Below are positions 1 through 13,679 of a DNA stretch of 64,000 nucleotides, piece by piece. The stretch lies in contig NC_083567.1 of the NCBI RefSeq assembly GCF_019925205.1, forward strand, positions 13,144,001 to 13,208,000. The letters run 5' to 3'. The DNA is from Metopolophium dirhodum. Its lineage: Eukaryota > Arthropoda > Insecta > Hemiptera > Aphididae. The translations under genes and the position numbers were made by a program. Under the pieces are notes generated by a model. That model was given only the letters and a program-made list of their open reading frames with translations, was not told the DNA's origin and ran no database searches. Each line of letters starts with the position of its first letter. The stretch's first letter is position 1.

Positions 1-3000
1 ATTTCTTAAATACGTTTTGAGTCTCCTCAACGTCGAAAAGCTGCGTTCAGCTGTAGCGGTGGATACTGGTATTATAGTAAGTATTTTTAGTAATTAATAC
101 ATTTTTGGGTACATTAAATTATCACAGACATTCTAAGCCTCTATAGCAGTTGTGGGTCTTAAGTTGTCTTCAATATTCTTCCACTTAGCTAACCAAATTT
201 CGTACTCTGCTTCTATAACGTTATTTAGCCCCGGTAAATCAGTTTCATAAAATTCAACAGCTTTTTTTTTAAATAAGAATATGGTTTTTCAACTGCAATA
301 CTTGGTAATACATATTGTAATGAAGTTATAGTTTCATTGTGAGGTATAAATATGTTTTTAGCTCATACGTGCTCGTATAATTATTCTACGGTGATTGAGA
401 CTCGACAACGCGTATATATCAGTAAATCAATTCTAGATAAAATAAATCAAAATTACGATAATGCAGCAGTACCGCACGTCAAAATTAAGCACTATGTACC
501 GAACTCAAAGGTATAATCGTTACTAATAATTCTTTATAAAATTATATTGAACTTATACGATTTACATTTGATAGGACATAATAAGCAGACTTAATAAACA
601 ATTCCTGGATTTCGGGGGGGGGGGGGGGGGGGGTTAGGTTAGGTTTTGCTTAACTACTAATTATACATTACCTGCAGTATATGCCTGTATATATTTTACT
701 ATATTATATTATGTTATTTTTTTGATGACATTTTAAATTCAATTAGACGACCTCTGAAGAATCAATTTACTCGATACCACTATAAGGATTTTGATTGGTC
801 GACAGCAGCAGCGATTGTTCACATTGCTCGATAGCAATAATTTGGATGTAATAGATTTAACGTCAGAAGATGATGAATAATATTCAGAATAACCCGCTAA
901 AACTTTCAAATGTAGGTGTGTGTATATTATTATATTATGTAGGTATCTTAATTATTAACAACAAATTCTCCATCGTCAATATTATCAATGTATATTAATT
1001 AGAATGATTAGATATTTCAATATTCATGGGTGTAATAGCATGCGTATTGTGTACACTGTACAGTGTACCTATTTTATTCGTATCTCAATACACAAGTGAT
1101 GAGCTTACGTGTGTATGCTAGGACATAAGTGCAATAACCGACTTGAGAATATTTATCTACCTAGCATCCTGTAGAGCGCAATTTGTTTAGTTATTTAGTA
1201 TTTACATATTACCTTTGTTAGGGTTAGCCATTTCCACCACACTCAGCATAAATAGATGCCGCCGACACAGTTGGCGAGAGCGGTAGAATTTATAAGTTAT
1301 AAATTATAACCATCGAATACTTATAAATATCTAATATAATATTATTTTATGTTCACTTAACGGATGTACCTACTATACGGTACCCAGTAACGTGCTCAGA
1401 AATTTTAAATATGGGGGTTGGGGTATAAACGTAATCAACAAAAATTTTACTGTAAGATGCTACTAGCATAACATATTATCGAGGGTGCCGGCTGATCCCG
1501 TGGCGGGATATATTCCTATCATCTCCTACCTATATTCTGCTATATAATATTATATATTCCTATCATCTCCCACCTATATTCTGCTATATAATATATAGAC
1601 TTATATCTAGATACCAATATTATACGGTAAAAATAAATAGTTTTTATTTATTTTTCATTATTTTAATAAAATTAAAACGGCCTTTAAGAACATTATTACC
1701 TACTTAAAAACTTGAGTCATTTTTTCAATTTTATTTATAATAATTACGGTTGATTTTCTTTGAGCATAATATATTTTGTGCGTATATATCAAACATATAT
1801 TATTGCGAATAAAGCCATAACGGTATTATACACAATACATGTATACTACCTACTATAACCGAGTTCACATTAATTGATATTTGATAATTTAATATTTATA
1901 AAGTATAATGATGTATTGCAGTCGATATTATGATTGATGGATTTTTATACTGAAGTCATTTACAAAATCGAATGATTCTTTCTACAGAAAATGAATAAAA
2001 AAAAAGCAAATAATCAAAAACATAGCTTAAAGTTTAAGTAAAACGTTATTTATATTTATTTTTCTAATACCTAACGTAATGAAGTATTATCCTGTTTACG
2101 TATACAATTTACAAAATAATTTACATTTTTACAAATATTCTTTTAAATTATGTAGGTACATAATAAAAAAACTATTATTATTATTATTATTTGTATATGT
2201 TCCTATATGTAAAATGTATATTAATATATTATTATTTTATTGTTTATTTAATATAGTATAGGTACTACCTATAATAGGTTGAACTTTGTCAATGACAAAT
2301 CGCATATATTATGTATTTTATAGTAATTATCATAATATTACTAGCTGCCTGTTATTAACTTATAAGTTAACCTATCGGGGCTAGTACCTACCATAAAACG
2401 GTGTGAATGGGTTCGTGGTACCAATAACTATAAATAGGTAAAATTTAATCAAAATATTTTGAAAAATTAATTGTCTATAGGTATAGAAATGAATAATTCA
2501 AGTTATTATGGAATGTATAAAATGTCTACAATTAATATTTTTTGAATAATAACAAAATAACAATCACTGAACACTGGCGCAGAGAAGTATTTAAATACTT
2601 CGGTCAAAATATTTCTAGGAATATCCATGGTCCACACGCCCACCCATTCGGCAATAAAATTTCATCGAATTTTTATATTACCAATAAATTTCTTTAAAAT
2701 TTCAAAATGTTTAAGCTATTAATAGGCATAAGAAATTTTCATTTTGTGTTAATTTTTATTAAATTAATGCTGAAAAAAGATAGTTTATTTGGTAAAAAGA
2801 CATTAAAATGTAATTCAAGGTTACTCATAAGTTGTTATTAATGTAATTTTAAAAAAAAATGGAACGTAAATTCACAACAGTTTCTTATAAACGCCTGAAG
2901 TTGGAATTTTGACAAAATTAGTCAAAATCGAGAAAATTGCAAATTAATAATTCATAACAAGTCCAGGAACGAACCGAAGAAGGGTCAAGGGGGGGGGGGG

Positions 3001-4659
3001 GGGTGTTACACCCCCCTACTCGGCAATATTAGATTTTCAGTTGGCAAAATGGAATTTATTTTCACCTGAATTAAACCAATTTTTTTAAGACGAGGAAAGG
3101 AAAATTAAATAAATTGTTTAAATATTACTGAATAATAAATTTTTAATATTGTTAATATTGTCATAACTCAATATTTTCGTAATGGGTTATGGAGTGGATT
3201 CGCATAAGTATATTGATTGATCATAGATTTTTAAAAGCTAATTAGTGTAACAATTATCTTATTATTAGTATTTAATTACAACTGTATTATACTTACTAGT
3301 TACTAGGTTACGGTCCATTGGGTGCCCATCTTTATCCCCAAAATATATTTTTTTAACGCATCCAATAGTTTTCAAAAAAAAAAAATTATTTAAGTAAGTA
3401 GGTGGGTTAGGTTAGGTTGCCAACAATTTTTTTTTGAGCATTTTATATTACCGATTTAACTATTTAAGTATATAAAAAGGTAGTTATATAAGAAAAAATT
3501 ATTTAGCTTTTGTACCTAAATGAGGTATTTCAGTTAAAAGTATTAATGCATAGTATACTAAGCTTTAGACTTTCAGAGGACCATAGTTAATAATACCTAG
3601 CGAACCAAAATTGATCATTTGACTGTCAAAATGTTCAGAAAAAAAGCTTTACCGGAATCCATCAAAAAATATAGTGGTTACCATTTGAAAAAATAAAGTC
3701 GATTTTATTATTGGTACAACGGCGTGTTGAAAAATTTTGAAAATTTTATAAATAATTGCCTATTAAAAATAAAGAAACATGTGCCTTTTTTTTGTTCTAA
3801 CGAAATTCCCTATCATTGATCCATAATAATTGTTACACTCTGTATATTTTTTGTTTAGTAAAAAAATAAGTTAGGTATTTTTAAGTTTCAACTTAAAATT
3901 TAGTTCAAACTAATAATTGAAACATAAGGTAGTAAAGAAATTATAAATTTATAGCATGTAACTAAAAATAACTTAATTTCCAGATACCACCTAGGTAGGT
4001 ATATATATATAATGTGTATAAACTTATGGCCCACCTGGGTAGTATTGATTACAATTTACAAGTTAAAATTTTCTAATAAAATAGAATAATATTGAATATT
4101 GTAAACTTATGATAATCAAAATTATTTTTATTTTTTTTCATTTCAATTTTTAATCATACAATATTATGATAACTGATAGTCGATAAATAATGATTGTTGA
4201 AGTATTCAAAGGACATAAAATAAAAACAGCATATATATTTTTAGTAATAAAAAAATATAATAAATTATAAGAGAAAAGGTAATACGTAATTTAACAAAAA
4301 AAGTAACATTTAAGGTACACATGTATATTAATTATATAATTATCTTCTCTAAAAATAAAACAATAAAAATGTATATAGTAAAAATATGTATACATAAAAT
4401 CATTCATATCATACTAAAATTTTATAACAGAATATAAGTAGGGAACATAAAGCAGTGTAAAGCGATTATTACATGAAATAAAAAGATTATTATAATAATT
4501 ATACATGTATACCATTTTTAAATATGTTTCAATTTTTGTAACACGTGTATAATGTATATATCACAATAAATCGAACACACCTGTTTGGCTGTCAATAATA
4601 ATTCTGAACAATACATAGTTATCGTACAGGTTAATGTATTCTCGTGCATAATATTTTAC
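1..4659. other. Intergenic, AT-rich, no gene seen
   Basis: No convincing coding exon was found on either strand; the longest open frames are low-complexity. The stretch holds homopolymer G runs (about 617-634 and 2990-3004), short TTAGG-type tracts next to the first G run and near 3403-3414, and a 44-base tandem duplication near 1511-1598. The left edge may contain the outer part of a gene lying outside the window, but nothing supports that. Confidence 0.6.
1511..1598. repeat. Two-copy tandem repeat, 44-base period
   Basis: The segment starting tattcctatcatctcc at 1511 recurs at 1555 with one substitution, followed in both copies by the same stretch rich in TATA. It is a simple local duplication with no coding content. 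Confidence 0.75.
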
Positions 4660-6209
4660 TTAATAAGACACAAGACTATCAAGTGCTTTATCAGGATCGT
4701 TATTGCACTTCACTAGCGCACTGCATATATTTTCTTCTCGAAATCCAAAATCAATAAGCCTATCAACATTTTTAAGAAAAGTAATTGCATGATCAGCATT
4801 AAAATTATTAACCACCAGTGCTTGTTCTACACGATCAGCAGTATAACCGCTAGTTTCCTCAATGGAATGTATTTGAATTAAAAACTCTATGACCTTGAAA
4901 TTATAATAGATAGTTAGAATTATGTTAGATGATTAGATAACTATGTTACATACCTTTGATTCGTCTTTACCAAATAGTTTACACGCTCGTGCAGCACGCG
5001 ATAAAGAAAAGCCCATTTGATGCATTTGATCAGCAAGACATTGGCTAGTTGGAGAAAGTGATCTGTATGGATTAGGAAATGAACATGTAGGTGATTTAGA
5101 CCCATTTGTTGTAATGTGTGATTGAGATTTTTGTGGATCATTCTGAAAGAAAGGTTAGTTTGTTTACAATAATAATTGTTTCAGGTTTATAACACTTACT
5201 GGTGATTCATCATTAAACTTTGAAGTATTTAAATCAGCCTCCAATTGTAATAAAATATTTGGCATAGTAACGGGTGGCAAATCTGCTTTATTATTTTTAT
5301 CATCAAAAACATTTGAATTGGACATGCGGATAGAACTAATAGTCTGGTTTGTTTTAGTATTAGGACTATGTAAAAATTCATTGCTACTAAAATGTTCTGG
5401 AAAATTATTGTAAATAGGTTTTGGATAATATTGAGACACATTTATATCAGATGGTTGAACATTTTTAATATTGGTATTATTGTAGATTGATGTTGGTTTT
5501 AAGACAGAAGCTAATTCTTCTAAATCATTAATAGTTTTTAATTCCATGTTGTCAAATGGACTGGATGTATCGGACTCAAAATCTGATATATTTATATTTT
5601 TTGTGAGCATGGTGTCATATGAAGACATTTTAAAGTTCATTTGTTGAGCAGGTATTGGTTGTAAAACTTGAGTATTTTGTGGTTGTGTTGGATTTAATAG
5701 CGTCAACTTATCTAAATCTAAATAATCTTGTGTTTTGAACTCAGCAGCCTGTGAATGGCGTTTAGTTTGAGCTTCTTCTCTTATTTTGCTCCATATTGCC
5801 ATTTTCTCAAGTACATTTTTTTCCAAATTAAAATCATACTAATACAAAAATAGTCACAAATCAGAAAATTAACGCATAATTTAATCTACACTTATCTAGA
5901 ATATTGTAATTTTATTACCTGGATTTTTAATGCATTAGATGTAGGTTTATGTTGTAGTACACCAGGTAATGCTATCTTTTTGGGAGGCTTGTATTTTTCA
6001 ATAATTTTAACTGGAATGTCATCAATGTATGAAAACCCTATAGATAATAATAAAAAATAATTAATAAAAAATATATATATATATTATACATAGTAGCACT
6101 TCTTTGCTACAATAAAAATGGAATACATTTAGTAGTAATTATTGATATATATATAATAGAATATACCATTTTTATCACTTTCTTGTCCACTGCTTTCACC
6201 ATATGACAT
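4660..6209 (-). CDS. UBAP1-like ESCRT-I subunit
   Basis: Five exons on the minus strand: 6209-6167, 6037-5919, 5838-5200, 5142-4954 and 4893-4660, giving 407 residues with GT-AG introns and an unbroken frame. Residues about 15-40 (GFSYIDDIPVKIIEKYKPPK, then KIALP) look like the UMA motif that binds ESCRT-I. The middle is polar and probably disordered. The last two exons hold paired UBA-type helices (ADQMHQMGFSLSRAARACK; RLIDFGFREENICSALVKC), as in the SOUBA domain of UBAP1. In animals UBAP1 is the ESCRT-I subunit that sorts ubiquitinated membrane cargo at endosomes. Human UBAP1 is about 500 residues, so this is a shorter insect form. The start is the only ATG before the UMA motif. The family call rests on both end domains and is strong. 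Confidence 0.9.
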
Positions 6210-6405
6210 ATTAAGCACAAATGCTTACACAATATTTAAGTCATGTGAATTCATAGAATTAATTAATATACTCTATGAGATGATGATTCCAATTTCATAT
6301 TTTGTTGCCTATAATAAAAAAAATGTTAATTAAGAATTTAAAGAATTAAAATAATTCATAAAAAAATTAGTAAAGAAAATAATATGTTTTATATATATTA
6401 TATTG

Positions 6406-6591
6406 TATACTCTATTTAAGTTAAAACCCGTACTCGACAACAATCGGTTTTCATTGGGCTGCAATTAAATAATACCCATTTGTCACCTCTGCCAAATTGA
6501 TCATCTGTATGTCTGCAGTGTGGTGAAAATCATAAATCAGCGCACAATTTAGCCGCCAAGTACGCTGTGTTCATAACTTGAATAGAGTATA
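6406..6591. mobile_element. MITE with TATACTCTATT termini, copy 1
   Basis: A 186-base element with imperfect terminal inverted repeats: it begins tatactctatttaagttaa and ends ttcataacttgaatagagtata. It has no coding capacity. The same termini recur in the element at 11187-11347, so the two form a family. The flanks are TA-rich and a TA target duplication, as for Tc1/mariner-type elements, is possible but cannot be proved here. Confidence 0.7.
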
Positions 6592-7177
6592 ATATTATGT
6601 GGATATGTGAAGAAAAAAATAATAGCAGTTTTTTGATAATCTACTATAAAGTATAATAAAATATGTTTGGAAATTGTATTTTACTATTGCTCATGGAAAA
6701 TTAACTAAAACTGATGATAAAGTGTATGTAGACCTCCAAATTCTGATGTGTAATAAAAAATTATACTTGAATGTAGGACGGAAGGCAAGAGAACTAAGAA
6801 CACCTTATGGCTGTTAAGATTTTAAGCTAAAAACAAGCAAATATCTTTCGGGCAATGTTGAATTAATTAATGATATTCATTATTACTAAAGACAAATATT
6901 TTTGTTATATGTGGTCCAAATTGAATGATTGCTAGAGCCAATTTTTCACATCAGTCTGTAGCTATTGTAAAATATATTGGAAAATAGACAAAACAAAATA
7001 TAAATATTAGAGTGTGAAGTATATCTAATTAAACATTTCAGTATTTATTTATGCATTTAGTCAATCTTCAATAAACATTTTATAATTATAATAAATTTTA
7101 AGTTTCTACAACATATTTTAATTAATATTGTATATTATTTAGTAGGTATGCAGTATGCCCCTAGTTTAGTAGGTCTC

Positions 7178-7236
7178 ACCATTTAAATATATATATTTTT
7201 AGTGATACCATTTAAATATATATATTTTTAGTGATA
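7178..7236. repeat. Tandem duplication of about 30 bases
   Basis: The unit accatttaaatatatatatt followed by tttagtgat occurs twice in a row. Simple local duplication, no coding content. Confidence 0.75.
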
Positions 7237-8872
7237 ACTATTAATTTTATTATTTGAGTTTTTGACTATTAATTAACTTTACAAGTTCTTTAGAGTATGG
7301 TAAACTGATATAATATGTTCTTTTCTGGTTTCAAACTCATATGTGCATAGTAAAAATATGATTACATACAAATAAATTAATAGGTTAGTGAGGTTACTGT
7401 ACTATAATTTTCATGTACTTTTAATGATATTTCCAAAAATAAAGTTTAATTTTTCATAAACTTTAATTTTTTGTTTCGTTTAAGTTTTAATATAATCTAA
7501 CATAATAACTGTGTCTTATTTTATTTCATTTATACAAAAGGTGACCATATCATAGTAAAATAAAATTGATCTGCAAGAAGCCAAGAATATTTTAGTGTTT
7601 TACTATATTGTCATGAATATCAAAATCTATTAAGTGGTATCTAAAAGTGTCGTCTTAAGATTCTACATACACATTATTTGTTAAAATTTGAGAGAAAATC
7701 AGTATTAAGAAATCAATGACATAAAATATGTAATATACAAAATTATAAAGGCAAATACATAAGTAGCTAAATATTCGGTATTCCAAATATAACCTTTTGA
7801 TATTATCATAACTGAATGGTAAAAAATAATTAACTATTTAAAATAAAATAGTAATATGACATATTGACATTTAAGAATTGAACAGGCAATAGAAAAACAA
7901 TGAGTCCTTGAGACTTATTATCATAATATGCAATAAGCATCATGCATCATTAGTTCAAGTACAATAATCTCATAGAGCATAGACAATAATTGTTAAAAAC
8001 ACATATTTATGCATGTGTCTGAGCCATTACAAATACTTACTTATTTGTTTGTAGCTATATAATTTAAAATAATTTTTACACCTTAAAATTAAGAAAACTT
8101 TTTAATCTGATAAAATATGATTTGATAGCAAGGCATTTCAGAAATTAATGAAAATTAAATTTAAAAAGTAATTAATTGCTTCAGTGCAGATTAAATTGTA
8201 TAATTGCAACAAATACTTTAGCACATTATAAAAGATTTTTGGATTAAAAAATTTTGTATAATATAAATGCAAAAAAACTGTATATATATATAGTATAATA
8301 TAATATTATTATTTTTATTATGCAATATTGAAGGTAATATTTTGATAACAAATTTAACATTATACTATCATGGAACCAAGGAGTTACTAAAAATACCACG
8401 GTATACATAAATACTTAGGCCTACCAGGTATACAACTGGCTCACCTGCAACCGCAGAACAAATGGTTTGAGATATGGATATATCCGTGGTTTGAAGATAT
8501 TTAATGACCGGTATGATAAGAAAATAATTGATACGACGCAAGATGTTATTTTTAACTGCTATCCCGCCTATCTACGACTCCTATACTGTCAGCAGGACGA
8601 TGACTGTACTCACCCGCTGCTCATAACTCTGGCACTGTGGCATACCTCCTACTTAATTACATACTTCAATACTACCTACAATAAAATTAGTCATTTGAAT
8701 ATTAGATACTAGATATACTATATAGTAATATTATAACAGGCAGTCGATTACAATTATATACTTGTTGTTTTATTACTTTTATTGTCATTTAGAGCACAGT
8801 CAATTTAATTGTCATCAGGCTGACAGTTTACTTTTTGTACCCAATATAATATACTATTTGTTTTAAATTGCA

Positions 8873-10842
8873 ATGGGTGTGACAAGTTTACAGATCATCT
8901 TTGACAATCCTACGGCTGTATTTATGCCCGGCCAATCTCTTACTGGAAGAGTATTAGTAGCTACTAGTAGTTCTGTAAAAATAAGAGGTAAGTGATTTAT
9001 CAGAAGAGTTGGAATCTGGTATATTTTTCATGTTTAAATTGACGACCAAAACTGTATGTTATTTTAGGTATTAAATTGAAATTCCGAGGAGAAGCTAAAG
9101 TTTCATGGACTGAACAAGAATCGCGTAGAAGCGATAATGGTGAAACTCAAAACTACTCTGTCATATATGATGCTGAAGAAGAATATTTTGAAAATAAAAT
9201 GACTTTGGTTGGAGGCGGAGGTAAATGAAAATGATTTGATTTTATAACTTTTATTTTGTATTTTATCACTAATACTGCAACTTGGTAAAAGTTAAGTTGT
9301 CAAGAATCTTTTTTATATTTAATTATTATTTTTAAGGCGAATCACAATTAGAAGCAGGTGAACGGGTTTATCCATTTAATATTTCTTTACCTCATCAATT
9401 ACCATCAACATTTAATGGCGAACATGGACACGTTCGTTATACAGCAAAAGTTACAGTTGATATTCCTTGGGGCAAGGATAAAGAAACGGAAATAACTTTT
9501 CAAGTTATTTCTCCTTTAAATTTAAATGACGAACCATCATTAGCTGCAAGTATTATATTTATGTAATCAAGACAATATTTTCTTCTGAATCACTTGTATC
9601 ATTGTTCCCTGTATAAAACAAAGTGTATATTATTTTTCATTTCTGGGTTTTCGTTTTGAAAGCAAAGTATAATAAGGTTAATACTTATTGTTTATATAAT
9701 TTTATCCATATTTCATATATTTGATTATTTTCTTTTCATTATTTAAATTTAAAATATAACACAATATTTCACATTATCTTTCAGAATAGTTTTAACATAA
9801 TAATTTAACTAGTGGCTCAACCAATATAGTATTAGGTTTTAGAACATTTTATCTAATGTAAAATAATAGTTTATACACAGTTACTAAGATTTGTTACTGG
9901 CCCATTTTTAGGAACCCAAAAAAGAAGAAAAAGAAAAGTTTTATTGTTGCTGTTGCTGCGAATCTGGTCCAACAACATTGGTAGTCTGTCTTCCTTATAG
10001 TGGTTTTGTACCTGGACAAATTATACCTCTTACTGTTGAACTGGATAACAATAGTAATGTAACAATTGATGCAGTCAAAATTAAGTTGAAACGAGTAATG
10101 CTCTAATGTGGTGTATTTTTATGATTTTATTAAAAAATATTTAATTTTTTTAGGACTTATTATTTAAAGGAAGGCACCCTAGTGAAAAAACAAACTCTAG
10201 TTCTTCAGAGCTTGCAGTTTTACGTTTACAAGGTATTGAAGCTCATGCTTCAAAAACATGGACTGAGCAAATGATAGTTCCAAATAGTTTGATGTTCTCT
10301 AATCTAAAGTATTGTGGAATTATAACTGACCAATATATATTAAATGTAATATAAATAATATTTATAATAGTTATTTTAATCTGTTGTTTGCAATTATGTG
10401 ACATTTTTAAATATTTATTTGTTTACAGGTAGAAGCTGTTGCTGGGGGTATGTATGAAAACACTGACGTTAACGTGAAAATTACAATGGGTAATATTCCG
10501 TTAACTATTGCCCAAGATGCACCTCAATTTGGCATTCCAATTCAATCACCTAATCAAAACGATCCTTCAAATGGTCAATTCCCTACAAATTCTATGAATC
10601 CTATAAATTTACCTGCACCTATACCTGGCTTCGCACAACAAGTTCCTCCACCATATGGCCAACCCCCTTTTACTTCTTCGTACCCACAACAAACCATGGA
10701 CCCAGCACTAATCTCTGGTCAGCCATCATTGTATCCTCAAATGCAAATGTATAACCAATCTCAATTACCTTACCCAGATGTGAATGTACAACAGCCGGCA
10801 TTTAATCCATCTTATCCTACTGCAACTGCCCCTTCTCTGTAA
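8873..10842 (+). CDS. Arrestin domain-containing protein (copy A)
   Basis: Six exons: 8873-8987, 9068-9220, 9337-9545, 9912-10094, 10154-10345, 10429-10842; 421 residues. It starts MGVTSLQIIFDNPTAVFMPG, the first strand of an alpha-arrestin N-domain, and residues 1-159 match that domain. A cysteine run (FYCCCC, about 169-174) marks the switch to the C-domain (about 175-310). The proline-rich tail carries a PPPY motif near residue 357, the PPxY type that binds WW domains of NEDD4-family ubiquitin ligases. Alpha-arrestins of the ARRDC group act as adaptors that bring such ligases to membrane proteins. Genes B and C in this window have the same exon count and phases, so all three are paralogues. 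Intron 3 has a GC donor (GCAAGT at 9546); only that junction keeps the frame. Confidence 0.92.
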
Positions 10843-12119
10843 TCTATGATAATATAAATTCAGCTTGCTTTCAGATTATTAAAGATCTGTTATATGTATA
10901 CATTTATTTTAAATTTAAACATACATGATTTCTATAAATTGAAATGCATTCAGTTCAGTAAAAATTGTTACAATTGTATATATATATATTCTGTATAATA
11001 GTCGATCTAACAAAATGTTAAACAATTAAATTACACCATATATTATAATTTTTTTAAATATTATTAATGTTACATATAGTATTTATCCACTTGTCTAACT
11101 TAATTGTTATAGTTATATTAATTGTTAATTATAGAAAACTTTATAGAATACAGTTATTGTTCAACATTTCAATTTGACCTGTAATATATACTCTATTTAG
11201 CATAAGGAGCAAACACTTTTTGTCAATTAGCTCACACAAAACTGTTCCCCTACTTAATCAACCACCAATAGAAAATACACAGAACAATGTCATCCACACA
11301 TTCTCAAGTCGGTCGTCATTGTTGCTTCTTATGTTAAATAGAGAATAGATAGTCATGACTAGTATTTAATAATTGGTAAATTATAACCTTCAAACAAATC
11401 GTTCCACCTAAAAACTTTTTTTTACAAATATTACTATCAAAAAAAAAAAAAAATTGAATTAAAAAACAATGTATTAGTAGATAAGAAATATGGGGTTTCA
11501 ATTTAAATTAATAAAATGCTTTCTAAAATTGTCCCATAGTTTAAATCAAAATTAATCTATGAAAATAGATATTAAACATATATTTAACATGCCTTCAATG
11601 CACCTTTATTTGCTTTAGTCCTTGATGTGCTTCATAAATTATAGCTTTAATGAGCCCTACATAACATAATTTTGTTATTATTATAGATGTATTAGGTTTA
11701 GATTATTAAAACATTTAACATTTGAATAGCTTTGTAATAACTAATTTTTCTATATTATACTTTTGAAAAACTTGTATTCAATAACACTATTAATTATTTT
11801 TAAGATAATAATGATTGAAATAAAGGTGCTACTTTTTTTGATTGTTTTTCTTACTGACAAAATAAACTAATTAAATTAAACATCTTATATATTTAATTTT
11901 ATTATGACCTTTTATAATAATTGTGTTACTTTAAAATAAATATTTATAATTTAGTATATGTTTTTATTTAGTCACTTGTTATATTAATAAAGAGAATCAA
12001 GGAATTTTAAACATTCAAAACCTTTCGTTCAACATTCATAACAAATATTTATTAACAAAAACCATATAAGTATAGGTAGAAAATAAATGTTTTTACTTTT
12101 TTTTATACATACATATATA
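10843..12119. other. Convergent intergenic region with one MITE
   Basis: The 3' ends of arrestin gene A (plus) and the reductase gene (minus) face each other here. It contains a MITE at 11187-11347 and AT-rich sequence with AATAAA-like signals for both 3' ends. No coding exon is seen. Confidence 0.6.
11187..11347. mobile_element. MITE with TATACTCTATTTA termini, copy 2
   Basis: About 160 bases. The left end reads tatactctatttagcataa and the right end is its imperfect reverse complement, ttcttatgttaaatagagaa. The outer ten or so bases match the element at 6406-6591, while the interiors differ. No coding capacity. Confidence 0.7.
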
Positions 12120-13679
12120 TTATGTTTTATTATTTTTTAGATATTCTCTATCTAATTTACATTTTTTAATTATTTTATCAAACGTAGATTGGTAGTAAAC
12201 AGTTATCAACCTTAAAATTCCGGCGCAAAAAACCTGAAATGTATAACAATTTATTAGTAAATTCTGTGGCCAGTAATGTATATAAATAACTATCTATCAA
12301 TATATTTTTTACCTGACATATTAATTCTAAATAAGAAGTGTATGGAGCCATTCCAGCACAAGAAATAGTCATCATGTGGCCTTCGAAACCAACAGTACTA
12401 AAGAAACGTCCATCCTAAATAGTACATTTAGAGTATTTAAATAAGAAGAAATTGTACTAAATAAAGTACTAAAATAAGTTTGTTTTTTAATTACTAATGT
12501 GTCTTGAAGAATTTGTCTTCCTACTTCTTCTGGTGTAAACAATTTGGCTGTTTCTGAAATCAATAATGTTTCCAGTGGTTTGTCTTTTGACTCGTTAGCA
12601 TACCCCGGAGTATCCGTATCAGGGGGCAAGGCCAACGTCACTTTTATTCCAAAGTTCTTTGTCTACAAGTTTACATATAAATAAATGATTTAAAAAACAT
12701 AACAAGGTAAATATTGTTTCAAGTATCCTCAGATGCTTAATATGTATTTACTTCCATGCTTAAAGCTTCTGCAAACCCTCTTAATGCAAATTTTGTGGCA
12801 GAGTATACACTTAGACCATAAATACCACAGAAGGATGCCAGTGATGAAGTTATAACAATACTTCCATAACCATTTCGTTTCATTCCATTCACTATTGCTT
12901 TAGTAGCTTGGATTGTAGATATCAAATTAGTATTGATCATTTTCTGTTACAATTGGTACTAGATAAATTACTTATATAATATTTTATATTAAAAATTAAA
13001 AATACCATAATATCATGGGTGGAAACGTCTTCTAATGTTCCGCAAATAGCCATACCAGCACAGTTTATGAACAAACATAATGGTCCCATCTCATCAATTG
13101 CATTATTAAAAGTTGTTTTCACCATATTGTAATCACCCGCTAAATCAACTAATCAAACAATTATATTTTGTAGGTGTAGGCAATATTTTCTAAAATGTAC
13201 TAGTTAATTCATTGACTAATAAAATAAAGATAAATATCCTATTTGAAGTTATTTTATTTTATTTTTTTTTTAGTTATGGTAGGTAGTAGGTACCTATCCA
13301 AGTATTTAATACATAACAAAGGTACCAGACAAAAAGTTGAATTTTTGATCATTATTTAAACATTGTCCTTTAATCTCTTCCAATGCTGAACGAAGTCTAT
13401 TTTCATTTCTTGCAACAATAGTAACATTTGCTCCAATCTTAGCAGCCTCCAATGCAATGCATTTACCAATACCACTTGAACCGCCAGTAACCTGAAAAAA
13501 TGAAAATATAATGGACCAGTAAAAAATAAAAACTTTATAATTTGTGTTACCATAACATGACGGCCAATTAGACATTTTTTCTTGGCTATGAATTTATATT
13601 TTAAAACTGTAACTAAAACGAAGGACAAAGCTAAAACGCCGGAAGTTATTAATGCAAACATTATATTATTGTGTACCAT
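12120..13679 (-). CDS. KDSR: 3-ketodihydrosphingosine reductase
   Basis: Seven exons on the minus strand: 13679-13551, 13491-13326, 13139-13006, 12943-12752, 12662-12495, 12414-12313, 12233-12120; 334 residues, against about 332 in human KDSR. An N-terminal hydrophobic segment (about 7-25) is followed by the short-chain dehydrogenase fold: nucleotide-binding TGGSSGIG (45-52), NCAG (124-127), catalytic serine near 176 and YSATK (Tyr190, Lys194). The stretch PPDTDTPGYANE is diagnostic of KDSR. The enzyme reduces 3-ketodihydrosphingosine to dihydrosphingosine with NADPH at the ER, the second step of sphingolipid synthesis. The ATG at 13679 is the first in frame before the membrane segment. It is divergent from the RING ligase gene, with about 1 kb between start codons. 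Confidence 0.93.

Larger units (their letters stand above)
6210..8872. other. Intergenic region between UBAP1 and arrestin gene A
   Basis: About 2.7 kb between two divergent genes, so it should hold both promoters. It contains one MITE (6406-6591) and a 30-base tandem duplication (7178-7236). The open frame at 8467-8712 has no recognisable domain and lies in the presumed upstream region of arrestin gene A; I do not call it a gene. Confidence 0.55.

Noticed and set aside
617..634. Telomere-like G run followed by TTAGG units
   Set aside because: Only two TTAGG units; such short tracts recur elsewhere (3403-3414) and do not indicate a telomere.
8467..8712. 81-codon frame upstream of arrestin gene A
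   Set aside because: No homology recognised and it ends before the conserved arrestin start. It is probably untranslated leader or chance.
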